DNA of 64,000 nucleotides from Granulicella aggregans. GTDB lineage: Bacteria > Acidobacteriota > Terriglobia > Terriglobales > Acidobacteriaceae. The notes under the pieces are model-generated. The model did not search any database and was not told the DNA's origin. It saw nothing but the letters and a program-made list of their open reading frames with translations. The stretch is taken from positions 62,001-126,000 of the forward strand of contig NZ_JACHIP010000007.1 in NCBI RefSeq assembly GCF_014203275.1, in the 5' to 3' direction. Position numbers and translations under genes: made by a program. Shown here piece after piece: positions 43,055-51,729 of the stretch (the stretch's first letter is position 1; each line of letters starts with the position of its first letter).

Positions 43055-44125
43055 CTACCCTTTGCTTCGATCCGTAAACCGGAAGAACAGCGACTGCTGA
43101 GCCACAGGCGCAGCGAGCTCGTTCAATGTCGCCATCTGCGTCTGCGAGAGCGGAGTGAAATCACGGGCAATTTTCACATTCTCCTCCAGCTGTGCGATGG
43201 TGTCGCACCCAATGATGACCGTGCTGACAGGATGCGACAGGGTAAAGCGCATCGCATCGCGCATGTTCATGACCCCGCTACGAGTCGCAATCGCCGAGCC
43301 TTCCCAGGAGTGCCGCTGCGCATCGAGAGACGGCGGGGTCCAGCTTGCAAGCAGGCGTCCGCGGGCGGGAACCTTCATCCCGATGATGCCCATCTGCTTT
43401 TCGACCACAAGCGGCAGCAGTTGATCCGTGAAGCTGTGAATGTGGCTATCCGCGGCGTTTAACGCCATCAATATGCAGTCGAACGGGTGGCGATTGATGG
43501 CGTCGATGAGAGCATCCGGACGGTAGTGCCCGGTAACGCCGAGATAGCGCACGACCTTCTGTTCCTGCATCTCGACCAAAGCTTCCATGGCTCCGCCCTT
43601 GGCAAAGATCGCATCGACATCTTCGGGAAGCCCAATATCGTGCAACTGCCACAGATCGACGTGGTCGGTGTTCAGCAATTGCAGTGACTTCTCAATCATG
43701 CGCAGCGACCCATCGCGGGTCCGTTCCTTCGTCTTTGTAGCCAGGAACGCCTCATTGCGCCGCGTCTTCATCACGCGGCCAACATACTGCTCGCTCCAGC
43801 GTTCCGGCCCGCCGTAGATCGAGGACGTATCGATGTAGTTCACGCCCAGATCGAGCGCGCGTTCGATGATGGGAACCGCTACATCAAAGTTATTCGCTCG
43901 CTCGATGGAGGCCTGCCCGCCAAGTGAAAAGATTCCGACCTTATATCCCGTCTTGCCCAGATTGCGAGTCGGCATCGCCGCGACGGTTCGCGGATTTGAA
44001 GGGAGCGCGGGAAGCGTACGCGAGGCTTCGGCAGGAAGAGTAGTCTGGGCAAGAAGTCCGGCAGCAATAGCGCCACCTGACTTCAGGAAGGTACGACGGT
44101 CTGCGGAGAGAAGCGGCTGCTTCAT
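43055..44125 (-). CDS. Tat-exported aldo/keto reductase 2
   Basis: A 356-residue aldo/keto reductase with a twin-arginine-like signal (SADRRTFLKSGGAIAAGLLAQ). The AKR barrel shows MPTRNLGKTGYKVGIFSLGGQ, the Asp/Tyr in NYIDTSSIYGGPERWSEQY, the Lys in FLATKTKERTRDG and the His in VDLWQLHDIGLPEDVD. It is longer than the AKR at 36.5 kb and belongs to a different branch. The ATG at 44125 has an AGGTGAG site; an upstream start is possible. Substrate unknown. Confidence 0.88.
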   Translation of the reverse strand: MKQPLLSADRRTFLKSGGAIAAGLLAQTTLPAEASRTLPALPSNPRTVAAMPTRNLGKTGYKVGIFSLGGQASIERANNFDVAVPIIERALDLGVNYIDTSSIYGGPERWSEQYVGRVMKTRRNEAFLATKTKERTRDGSLRMIEKSLQLLNTDHVDLWQLHDIGLPEDVDAIFAKGGAMEALVEMQEQKVVRYLGVTGHYRPDALIDAINRHPFDCILMALNAADSHIHSFTDQLLPLVVEKQMGIIGMKVPARGRLLASWTPPSLDAQRHSWEGSAIATRSGVMNMRDAMRFTLSHPVSTVIIGCDTIAQLEENVKIARDFTPLSQTQMATLNELAAPVAQQSLFFRFTDRSKG

Positions 44126-44221
44126 AGATGGCTCACCTCGTGGCAATGAAATTGTATAGGCGTGATCAGGGAGAGAACCAGCAATGTTCCGTTTCAGCCG
44201 TATCTCCGACCGTGTCCGGCT

Positions 44222-44779
44222 CTACCGTGCTCCCCGTAGATCACCAACAATCTTCGCTGCACCCACGCGCGAGACCGCCACATCATCCTCCGACTTGCCG
44301 CCGCTGAACGCGGCAATGATGTATCCGGTCTTCACTCGGACGATCACGCCGCCCTCCCAGCCAAACTCACCCGTCATCGGCGGACGAACCTTGCTGCCGC
44401 TGTCTTTCAGCGTGTCCGCCATCTCCGCGGCCTTGGCATACACGATCGCGAGTAAATTCGAGCCTTTGTCCGTCGCCGTCGGCTCATCCTTCATCCGTCC
44501 GACGACTAGCATCTTCGAACTCCACGACTCGATCTTGTCCCCGTCAAAGTAAGCGACGACGGCAGCTCCGCCAATCTTCAACTCCTCTGCACGCGCCTTC
44601 ATCGATTGCAATGCTGCTCCGGCAGAAGCATCGAAGCTCGCGGAAGTCACACGCAAGTCCGCGGCGCTCGCCCTGGGAGCAGCAACCACGGCGCTTGACG
44701 GACTTTGGGCTGAAGAGAGGATCGGAGAGATACCAAACGCGCAGAGAATAAGAAGCAAATAGCTAAACTTGCTGGACAT
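44222..44779 (-). CDS. Secreted protein resembling GlcG/HbpS haem-binding family
   Basis: A 185-residue exported protein: signal peptide (YLLLILCAFGISPILSSAQ), then ALQSMKARAEELKIGGAAVVAYFDG, SWSSKMLVVGRMKDEP, and GWEGGVIVRVKTGYIIAAFSGGKSEDDVAVSRVGA. The pattern of a strand-rich core followed by 'SGGxSEDDxxVxxxG' resembles the GlcG/HbpS/DUF336 family, some of which bind haem. The match is by pattern only. It lies 100 bp downstream of htpG on the same strand, beyond a large palindrome. Confidence 0.6.
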   Translation of the reverse strand: MSSKFSYLLLILCAFGISPILSSAQSPSSAVVAAPRASAADLRVTSASFDASAGAALQSMKARAEELKIGGAAVVAYFDGDKIESWSSKMLVVGRMKDEPTATDKGSNLLAIVYAKAAEMADTLKDSGSKVRPPMTGEFGWEGGVIVRVKTGYIIAAFSGGKSEDDVAVSRVGAAKIVGDLRGAR

Positions 44780-44820
44780 TTAAGAGCCTCAATGTTTGCC
44801 AGCAATACTAACCCGCCGCA

Positions 44821-44866
44821 CATAAGTTTGGCCCATGACGTTCTTCCGCCATGGGCCAAACTTATG
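44821..44866. other. 17-bp perfect palindrome between htpG and the downstream gene
   Basis: CATAAGTTTGGCCCATG, a 12-base loop, then CATGGGCCAAACTTATG. It starts 22 bases after the htpG stop. No T run follows on the minus strand, so it is not a classical terminator; processing, attenuation or a repeat are possible. Confidence 0.6.
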
Positions 44867-44888
44867 CGCTTTATACAGCAGATGCTTG

Positions 44889-46775
44889 TTAGATCGAAAC
44901 GCTCAACACCCGATTCAGCCGCTGCACAAACGCCGCCGGATCCTGCAACTGAACACCTTCCATCAGCAACGCTTGATCCAGCAGCAGCCACGCAGCATCG
45001 GTAGCCAGAGCATCATCCGGACGAGCCAGCAGCTTCTTCACAATCTCATGATCGGGATTGATCTCGAGCGTAGGCTTCGGCGCTGGCATATCCTTCTGCC
45101 CCATCGCCCGCATCATCTGCAGCATCTGGAGCGAAGGTTCATCCTCATCGCTGACGATAACGGAAGGACTGTCCGCCAGCCGCACCGAAGCGCGAACGTC
45201 TTTTACTCTGTCGCCCAGCGTAGCCTTCATCTTTTCAAGCAGCGGCTGAAGGGTCTCCGATTTATCAGCATCAGCTTCGTCCTTTAGGTCTTCACTGGTC
45301 GCTGCCTTGTTGACCGCTTTCAACTCAATCTCGCCGTACTTGTCCACACCTGAAAAGACGATCTCGTCGAAGTCGTCATCGAGGATCAACACCTCGATGT
45401 CCTTCTTCTTATAGATCTCCAACAGCGGCGAAGACTTCAGCAGTGACTCTGACCCGCCGGTGATGTAATAAATCGCCTTCTGCTCCGCCTTCATCCGAGA
45501 CTTCACATCGGCGAGGCTGGTCAACCCTTCAGCCTTCGTCGACTTGAAACGGACAAGCTCCAGCAGCGCCTCGCGATTGGCATAATCGCTATATAGACCT
45601 TCCTTCAACGGACGATTGAACTGCTCGATAAATTCAAGGTACTTCTCCGGCTGCGACTCCGAAGCATTCTTCAGTTCGGTAAGAATCTTCTTGACGCTCG
45701 CCGTGCGGATGCTCGTCAGCACCCGGTTCTGCTGCAGAATCTCGCGGCTCACATTCAACGGCAGGTCTTCGCTATCGATGACACCACGCACGAAGCGCAG
45801 ATACTGCGGCAGCAACTCCTTGGCGTCGTCCATGATGTAGACGCGCTTCACATACAACTTCACGCCGACGCGATAGTCCGCGTTGTAAAGGTCCATCGGA
45901 GCCTTTGAAGGAATGAAGAAGAGTGTCGTGTACTCTAGGCTACCTTCGGCCTTGGTGTGGAACCAGAAGAGCGGGTCTTGCCAGTCGCCAGAGATGGACT
46001 TATAGAACTCCTTGTAGTCCTCATCTTTCAGCTCGCTCTTGCTGCGACGCCACATGGCGCTGGCAGCGTTTACCTGCTCGGTAACATGCTTTTTCTCGGA
46101 CTTCTTCGTCTCTTCGTCCCACTCGCTCTTCTCATAAGTCAGGAAGATCGGAAACGCAATGTGGTTCGAGTACTTCTTGACGATCTCCTGCAACCGCCAT
46201 CCATTGGCGTACTGCTTCCCTTCTTCGTTCAGGTGAAGCTTGATGGTCGTACCTTGCGAAGCGCGTTCGGCCGGCTCAATCTCAAAGCCGCTCTTGCCGT
46301 CGCTGGTCCACTTCCACGCCTGCTCTTCGCCAGCCTTGCGCGAGATAACTTCCACGCTGTCAGCCACCATGAAGGCGCTATAAAAGCCCACACCAAACTG
46401 CCCAATCAGGTTTGAGTCCTTCTTCGCATCGGTCGAAAGCTGCGCGATAAAGTTCTTCGTTCCCGACCGCGCAATCGTACCCAGATGTGAAACCAGGTCC
46501 TCCTCGTTCATACCGATGCCGGTATCGCTCAGCGTGATCGTGTGGTTCTCTTCGTCAAGCTCCAGGTCGATCCGTGGATCGAATGCCAGCGTCTTGAATG
46601 CTTCGTCCGTCAAAGTCAGGTGCCGCAGCTTATCCAGCGCATCGGAGGAGTTCGAGATCAGCTCGCGGAGGAAGATCTCCGGGTGCGAGTAGAGCGAGTG
46701 GATGATGAGCTGCAGCAGTTGGCTGACTTCAGTTTGAAACTCACGTTTTGTAGCGGTTGCGTTTGCCATAGACAT
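44889..46775 (-). CDS. htpG: Chaperone HtpG (Hsp90)
   Basis: A 628-residue bacterial Hsp90: N-terminal ATPase with FLRELISNSSDALDKLR, SDTGIGMNEEDL and GQFGVGFYSAFMVAD, middle domain (KLYVKRVYIMDDAKELLPQYLRFVRGVIDSEDLPLNVSREILQ) and C-terminal dimerisation domain. It folds and stabilises client proteins in the cytosol. The length is normal. The ATG at 46775 is chosen; a second ATG lies two codons in. The upstream 198-bp gap holds a dispersed repeat. No CIRCE site is visible. Confidence 0.97.
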   Translation of the reverse strand: MSMANATATKREFQTEVSQLLQLIIHSLYSHPEIFLRELISNSSDALDKLRHLTLTDEAFKTLAFDPRIDLELDEENHTITLSDTGIGMNEEDLVSHLGTIARSGTKNFIAQLSTDAKKDSNLIGQFGVGFYSAFMVADSVEVISRKAGEEQAWKWTSDGKSGFEIEPAERASQGTTIKLHLNEEGKQYANGWRLQEIVKKYSNHIAFPIFLTYEKSEWDEETKKSEKKHVTEQVNAASAMWRRSKSELKDEDYKEFYKSISGDWQDPLFWFHTKAEGSLEYTTLFFIPSKAPMDLYNADYRVGVKLYVKRVYIMDDAKELLPQYLRFVRGVIDSEDLPLNVSREILQQNRVLTSIRTASVKKILTELKNASESQPEKYLEFIEQFNRPLKEGLYSDYANREALLELVRFKSTKAEGLTSLADVKSRMKAEQKAIYYITGGSESLLKSSPLLEIYKKKDIEVLILDDDFDEIVFSGVDKYGEIELKAVNKAATSEDLKDEADADKSETLQPLLEKMKATLGDRVKDVRASVRLADSPSVIVSDEDEPSLQMLQMMRAMGQKDMPAPKPTLEINPDHEIVKKLLARPDDALATDAAWLLLDQALLMEGVQLQDPAAFVQRLNRVLSVSI

Positions 46776-46859
46776 TCATTATCGCTCTTCTTTGCGCGCG
46801 TATAAAGCCCCAACACAAGCCTTCTCTCTCCTCATGTTCTGCCAGCTACCCACAGGATC

Positions 46860-46918
46860 CGTCATCCTGAGCGGAGGTTGGCGCGCACTTGCGCCAAACG
46901 GAGTCGAAGGACCTGCAT
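46860..46918. repeat. Dispersed repeat unit (GTCATCCTGAGCGGAG type)
   Basis: GTCATCCTGAGCGGAGGTT, an inner GGCGC...GCGCC hairpin, then GTCGAAGGACCTGC. The same frame is at 58.67 kb inside rlmN and more loosely at 11.7 and 21.0 kb. It lies between kdpC and htpG. Confidence 0.7.
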
Positions 46919-46973
46919 ATCCGCCCGCCGCGCCCAAATCGTTCGGAGCTTTTCCCACGAATCTTCAACCAAA

Positions 46974-47549
46974 CTACTTTCGATCCGGACTTGCATGATC
47001 CAACGCGAGATTCAACTCCAGCACATTCACCACCGGCTCGCCCAGCAGACCGAGCGTGCGTTGCATCGTATGTTCCGCCACGAGGCTCCGCACCGTGTCC
47101 AGGCTCAGCTTGCGCTGCTTCGCGATCCGTGCCACCTGGTACTCCGCTGCAGCAGGCGTGATGTGCGGATCGAGTCCCGACCCAGACGCCGTCACCAGAT
47201 CAATCGGTACCGGCACGCCGGGATGATCCACCTGCGCTATCGCCGTATCCGCAGCGATACGATCCACCAGCTTCTTGCTCGTCGGCCCAAGATTCGAGCC
47301 ACCCGAAGAAGTCGGATCATAGCCCGTACCCGCAGCCGAAGGCCGGCTATGAAAGTAGTTGTCGCCACTGAACGGCTGCCCGATCAACGACGATCCCACG
47401 ACTGTTCCATTCTTCACGATTAGGCTTCCGTTGGCTTGCTTGGGAAAGGCCGAGCGAGCGATGACCGTGACCAGCATGGGATAGCCGATGCCAAGCAGGA
47501 TTGTCGTGATAACCGTGTAGAGAATCGAAGTAAGAAGTATCTTGCGCAT
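46974..47549 (-). CDS. kdpC: Potassium-transporting ATPase subunit KdpC
   Basis: KdpC is the single-span subunit that assists ATP binding in KdpB. The 191-residue protein has one N-terminal membrane helix (ILYTVITTILLGIGYPMLV), the conserved QPFSGDNYFHSRPSAAGTGYDP, SSGGSNLGPTSKKL and GSGLDPHITPAAAEYQVARIA with the late segment LNLALD. It is the last gene of the operon, 12 bp after kdpB. Confidence 0.95.
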   Translation of the reverse strand: MRKILLTSILYTVITTILLGIGYPMLVTVIARSAFPKQANGSLIVKNGTVVGSSLIGQPFSGDNYFHSRPSAAGTGYDPTSSGGSNLGPTSKKLVDRIAADTAIAQVDHPGVPVPIDLVTASGSGLDPHITPAAAEYQVARIAKQRKLSLDTVRSLVAEHTMQRTLGLLGEPVVNVLELNLALDHASPDRK

Positions 47550-47561
47550 GTTAGCTCCCAG

Positions 47562-49601
47562 CTAAGCCAGATGAATCGCGGTGATGATGAGGTCGATCAG
47601 CTTGATGCCGACGAACGGCACTATGATGCCGCCGACGCCGTAGACGATGAGGTTGCGGCGCAGTAGCGCTTCGGCACTCATCGCTCGGTAGCCAACCCCC
47701 TTCAGCGCCAGTGGGATCAGCCCAATGATGACAATGGCGTTGAAGATGACGGCAGAGAGTACAGCCGACTGCGGCGTCTTCAGGTGCATGATGTTCAGCG
47801 CGTTCAACACGGGAAACGTTGCCGCAAACATCGCGGGAATGATGGCGAAGTATTTCGCCACATCGTTCGCAATAGAGAACGTAGTCAACGCACCGCGCGT
47901 CATCAAAAGCTGCTTGCCGATCTCTACGATCTCGATGAGCTTGGTCGGGTTCGAATCGAGGTCGACCATGTTGCCCGCCTCTTTCGCTGCCTGCGTGCCC
48001 GTATTCATGGCAACGCCTACGTCTGCCTGGGCCAGAGCCGGAGCGTCGTTCGTCCCGTCCCCCGTCATCGCGACGAGCTTGCCGTCAGCCTGCTCGCGCT
48101 TGATCAGATCCATCTTGTCTTTGGGTTTCGCCTCGGCAAGAAAGTCATCGACGCCCGCCTCACGGGCGATAGCCGCAGCAGTCAAAGGGTTGTCGCCCGT
48201 AATCATCACCGTGCGAATGCCCATCGCGCGAAGCTGTGCAAAGCGCTCCTTCATGCCGCCTTTCACGATGTCCTTCAGATGAATCACCCCCAGGGCACGT
48301 CGTCCCTCCGCAACTACCAACGGCGTGCCTCCGCTGCGCGCAATCACATCGACGGCATCGCGAACTTCCTGCGGCATCGTGCCGCCGTTCTGCTCAATGA
48401 ACTTCGCGATTGCGTCCGTCGCTCCTTTGCGAATCTGGCGCCCATCCACATCGATGCCCGACATCCGCGTCAATGCGCTGAACGGCACGAACTCCGCATG
48501 AAGCTCGCTCATCTCGCGTCCACGCAGCCCAAACCGCTCTTTCGCCAACACCACAATCGAGCGCCCCTCGGGCGTCTCATCTGGCAACGACGACAACTGC
48601 GCCGCATCCGCAAGCTCCGCGTTACTCACCCCCGGCGCTGCAACAAAATCGCTCGCCTGACGATTGCCCAGCGTGATCGTTCCTGTCTTATCGAGCAGAA
48701 GCGTGTTCACATCACCTGCCGCCTCTACCGCGCGGCCCGACATTGCCAGCACATTGTGCTGTACCAGCCGGTCCATCCCCGCAATGCCAATCGCTGAGAG
48801 AAGTCCGCCGATCGTCGTGGGAATCAAACAGACCAGCAGCGCGATCAGTACGAATACAGACTGCGGCGCTGCCGAGTAGATCGCGAACGGCTGCAGCGTG
48901 GCCACCGCCAGCAGGAAGATGATCGTCAACCCCGCCAACAAAATGTTCAGGGCAATCTCGTTCGGGGTCTTCTGCCGTTCGGCTCCTTCTACTAAGGCGA
49001 TCATCCGATCAAGAAACGTCTCTCCAGGATTCGAAGAGATCCGCACCGCGATGCGATCCGACAGCACCCGGGTGCCTCCGGTCACTGCTGACCGGTCGCC
49101 GCCTGCCTCCCGGATGACCGGTGCCGATTCGCCCGTGATGGCCGACTCATCGACCGAGGCAACGCCTTCGATGACGTCGCCATCACCGGGAATCATCTCT
49201 CCCGCAGTGCACTGGACGACATCGCCCACGCGAAGCAAAGCACTCGATGTGGGCGTGATTGTCCCATCCGGTGAAAGCTTGTTGGCCATCGTCTCCGACT
49301 TCGCCTGCCGCAATGCGTCCGCCTGTGCCTTGCCACGGCCCTCGGCCATCGCCTCCGCAAAGTTCGCGAACAGCACGGTGAACCAGAGCCACAAGGTAAC
49401 CTGTAGGTCGAAGCTAAACGGCCCACGATTTGTAATTAAATCGCGTACAAGATAGATCGACGTGATGACACTGCCAATCTCCACCACGAACATCACCGTG
49501 TTCTTCATCATGGTGCGAGGGTGCAGCTTTACCAGTGCATCCACTGCTGCGCGGCGGACGATCTTCACGTCCCACAACGAGCGCTTTTGTGCGGTCGACA
49601 T
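47562..49601 (-). CDS. kdpB: Potassium-transporting P-type ATPase subunit KdpB
   Basis: The 679-residue catalytic subunit that hydrolyses ATP for high-affinity K+ uptake. The TGES actuator motif is SAITGESAPVI, the phosphorylated Asp is in LLLDKTGTITLG, the nucleotide site includes KGATDAI, and the hinge is AMTGDGTNDAPALAQADVGVAM. The transmembrane helices are in the usual KdpB order. It starts 11 bp after kdpA, consistent with one transcript. Confidence 0.97.
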   Translation of the reverse strand: MSTAQKRSLWDVKIVRRAAVDALVKLHPRTMMKNTVMFVVEIGSVITSIYLVRDLITNRGPFSFDLQVTLWLWFTVLFANFAEAMAEGRGKAQADALRQAKSETMANKLSPDGTITPTSSALLRVGDVVQCTAGEMIPGDGDVIEGVASVDESAITGESAPVIREAGGDRSAVTGGTRVLSDRIAVRISSNPGETFLDRMIALVEGAERQKTPNEIALNILLAGLTIIFLLAVATLQPFAIYSAAPQSVFVLIALLVCLIPTTIGGLLSAIGIAGMDRLVQHNVLAMSGRAVEAAGDVNTLLLDKTGTITLGNRQASDFVAAPGVSNAELADAAQLSSLPDETPEGRSIVVLAKERFGLRGREMSELHAEFVPFSALTRMSGIDVDGRQIRKGATDAIAKFIEQNGGTMPQEVRDAVDVIARSGGTPLVVAEGRRALGVIHLKDIVKGGMKERFAQLRAMGIRTVMITGDNPLTAAAIAREAGVDDFLAEAKPKDKMDLIKREQADGKLVAMTGDGTNDAPALAQADVGVAMNTGTQAAKEAGNMVDLDSNPTKLIEIVEIGKQLLMTRGALTTFSIANDVAKYFAIIPAMFAATFPVLNALNIMHLKTPQSAVLSAVIFNAIVIIGLIPLALKGVGYRAMSAEALLRRNLIVYGVGGIIVPFVGIKLIDLIITAIHLA

Positions 49602-49612
49602 GCGAAATCTCC

Positions 49613-51388
49613 TTAGTAGCTCTTGCCTGCGAGCATCTGCAGGTGTTCGAGAATCGGTCCAAGAGCAAGAGCCGGGAAGAAGGTAAGCGCGCCTACAATC
49701 AGAATCACTCCGACCAGAAGCACGGCGAACAGCGGCGTGTTCACCGGGAACGTTCCCGCCGAAGGTGGCACCAACTTCTTCTGTGCCAGGTTGCCCGCGA
49801 CCGCAAGCATCGGCACGATCATCAGGAACCGCCCGATCAGCATGGCCGCAGCAAGTGACAGGTTGTACCAGTGCGTGTTTGCGCTCAGACCGGCAAAGGC
49901 CGAACCGTTGTTGCCCGTCGCCGAGGCATAGGCATAGAGAATCTCCGAGAGCCCATGTGGGCCTGCGTTGTTCAGGCTGGCGAGCCCAAGGTTCGGCATC
50001 AGCACCGTGACACCAGCGAACAGCAGCACCGAGAACGGAAAGATAAGCACATACAACATGGCCATCTGCACGTCGTACGATTCGATCTTCTTACCCAGAT
50101 ACTCCGGCGTTCGACCGACCATCAGCCCCGCTATAAAGACAGTCACGACGACGAAGATCAACATCCCATAGAGGCCAGCGCCAACGCCGCCAAAGACGAT
50201 CTCTCCGAGCATGATGTTGACCATCGTGACCAGACCGCCTAAAGGCATGAAGGAGTCATGCATGCTGTTCACGGCACCGCAGCTGGCGTCCGTCGTGGCC
50301 GTCGCGAACAGGGCTGAGTTCGCGATGCCGAAGCGAACCTCTTTACCCTCCATGTTGCCGCCGCTCTGCATCGCCGTCGCTGCCTGGTTGACGTCATGCA
50401 GCAGCGGGTTCGCGTGACTCTCCGCCCAGTAAAGAACGAAGACGCCAGCCAAAAATAGAGCCGACATGGCGGCGAAGATAGCCCACCCGTGCCCCGGCGA
50501 CTTCACCATCCGTCCCAGCGTGACCGTCAACGCACCGGGGATCACGAAGATCGCAAACATCTCGAGGAAGTTCGTTAGCGCATTCGGATTCTCGAACGGA
50601 TGGGCACTGTTGGCCTGGAAGAAGCCACCACCGTTCGTGCCGAGCATCTTGATCGCCTCCTGCGAGGCGACCGGACCTTGCGCGATGCTCTGCGTTGTGA
50701 TGGTCTGCGTTGTCACCTTGCCATCAGTACCTGTCGTCTGCGTTTGCAGCGGTTGCACCAGGGTCGCTGTATCGTAAGGCCTGAAGTTCTGCACCACACC
50801 CTGAGACACCAGCACCAGGGCCAGAATCAAGCTTCCCGGCAGTAGCACCCACAGCGTCGCCCGCGTCGTATCGACCCAAAAATTGCCCAGCGTATTCTTC
50901 TCGCGTCCTGCGATACCGCGCACAAACGCGATGGCGAGGGCCATACCCACAGCCGCCGAGGCGAAGTTGTGATATGCCAACGTCACCATCTGCGTGAGGT
51001 AGCTCATCGTGGCTTCGGGCACGTAGGCCTGCCAGTTGGTGTTCGTCGTGAACGACGCGGCAGTGTTCATCGCCAGGTCCGGAGCGACGTTCGCGAATCG
51101 CTGCGGATTTAGTGGCAGCCAATGTTGAAACCGCTCGATCGCATACGTAACCATCATGGTTACAAAACTGAAGAGCAGCACGGCAACCGCGTACTCGGTC
51201 CACTTCATCTCGTGCGCTTCGTCGACGCCGGTAAGCTTATAGATCAGCCGCTCAAGCGGTCTCGCAAAGACGTCAAAGAACGTCTTCTGGCGATCGAAGA
51301 CCTTTGCCATGTACTCGCCAAGCGGCTTCGCGGCTAGTGCAATTAAGGCGAAGAAGAGCGCAATCTGCAGCCATCCATTCGAGGTCAT
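49613..51388 (-). CDS. kdpA: Potassium-transporting ATPase subunit KdpA
   Basis: A 591-residue channel-like subunit that selects K+. Selectivity-loop segments such as MLGTNGGGFFQANSAHPFEN, GAVNSMHDSFMPLGG and GLSANTHWYNLSLA are visible, and there are about ten membrane helices. Its ATG overlaps the kdpF stop by one base (TAATG), showing tight coupling. Confidence 0.97.
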   Translation of the reverse strand: MTSNGWLQIALFFALIALAAKPLGEYMAKVFDRQKTFFDVFARPLERLIYKLTGVDEAHEMKWTEYAVAVLLFSFVTMMVTYAIERFQHWLPLNPQRFANVAPDLAMNTAASFTTNTNWQAYVPEATMSYLTQMVTLAYHNFASAAVGMALAIAFVRGIAGREKNTLGNFWVDTTRATLWVLLPGSLILALVLVSQGVVQNFRPYDTATLVQPLQTQTTGTDGKVTTQTITTQSIAQGPVASQEAIKMLGTNGGGFFQANSAHPFENPNALTNFLEMFAIFVIPGALTVTLGRMVKSPGHGWAIFAAMSALFLAGVFVLYWAESHANPLLHDVNQAATAMQSGGNMEGKEVRFGIANSALFATATTDASCGAVNSMHDSFMPLGGLVTMVNIMLGEIVFGGVGAGLYGMLIFVVVTVFIAGLMVGRTPEYLGKKIESYDVQMAMLYVLIFPFSVLLFAGVTVLMPNLGLASLNNAGPHGLSEILYAYASATGNNGSAFAGLSANTHWYNLSLAAAMLIGRFLMIVPMLAVAGNLAQKKLVPPSAGTFPVNTPLFAVLLVGVILIVGALTFFPALALGPILEHLQMLAGKSY

Positions 51389-51474
51389 TAGAACTTCTCC
51401 GGACGCAGCAGCGCAAAGATGAGATAAGCCATCAGCAGGACGATGGCAAGAATGAGAAGGACTGGCTCCATCAT
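51388..51474 (-). CDS. kdpF: Potassium-transporting ATPase subunit KdpF
   Basis: A 28-residue single-helix protein, MMEPVLLILAIVLLMAYLIF followed by ALLRPEKF, matching KdpF, the small stabiliser of the Kdp complex. The 'ALLRPEKF' end is diagnostic. It starts at 51474, overlapping the stop of the 34-residue gene, and ends overlapping the kdpA start. A frame open to 51657 is not used. Too short for routine gene finding. Confidence 0.92.
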   Translation of the reverse strand: MMEPVLLILAIVLLMAYLIFALLRPEKF

Positions 51475-51575
51475 TTTGCTGGTCCCTTCTTCGAGAGCAG
51501 CCCGCAGCCCTTTACGTAGAGGACCGCGATGGTGAAGAAGGCAACACCAACCGCAGACATTCCCAGATCCCACAT
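51471..51575 (-). CDS. 34-residue membrane protein leading the kdp operon
   Basis: ATG at 51575 with AAAGGA about ten bases ahead, stop TGA overlapping the kdpF ATG (ATGA). It encodes MWDLGMSAVGVAFFTIAVLY followed by VKGCGLLSKKGPAK: one hydrophobic helix and a positively charged tail. Its position, coupling to kdpF and the membrane helix suggest a small accessory Kdp protein. I have a recollection of similar small frames upstream of kdpF in other bacteria but cannot confirm it. Confidence 0.68.
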   Translation of the reverse strand: MWDLGMSAVGVAFFTIAVLYVKGCGLLSKKGPAK

Positions 51576-51666
51576 GTCCCAAGTTCCTTTCGGTGCCAGA
51601 TGGATCGACACACGCACGCGCTGAGGCGCGACAGAACTCATTCCACGCGAGCCGCACTAAAGAGGC

Positions 51667-51695
51667 TGTAACGGAGATGTAAAGAAGTCGTAAAG
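51667..51695 (-). promoter_or_regulatory. Putative KdpE operator: three direct repeats at 11-bp spacing
   Basis: On the plus strand TGTAACG (51667), TGTAAAG (51678) and CGTAAAG (51689) recur every 11 bp, the spacing used by OmpR/KdpE-type regulators. On the minus strand, the kdp sense, they read CTTTACG, CTTTACA and CGTTACA, ending 92 bp before the start of the small Kdp gene. E. coli KdpE boxes contain TTTACA. Confidence 0.65.
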
Positions 51696-51729
51696 GGGTT
51701 GACGGCTCTTGCTGACCGAACAGCTTGCT

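Noticed and set aside
46776..46970. Small plus-strand gene between htpG and kdpC
   Set aside because: The open frame there is made mostly of dispersed-repeat sequence and has no ribosome site.
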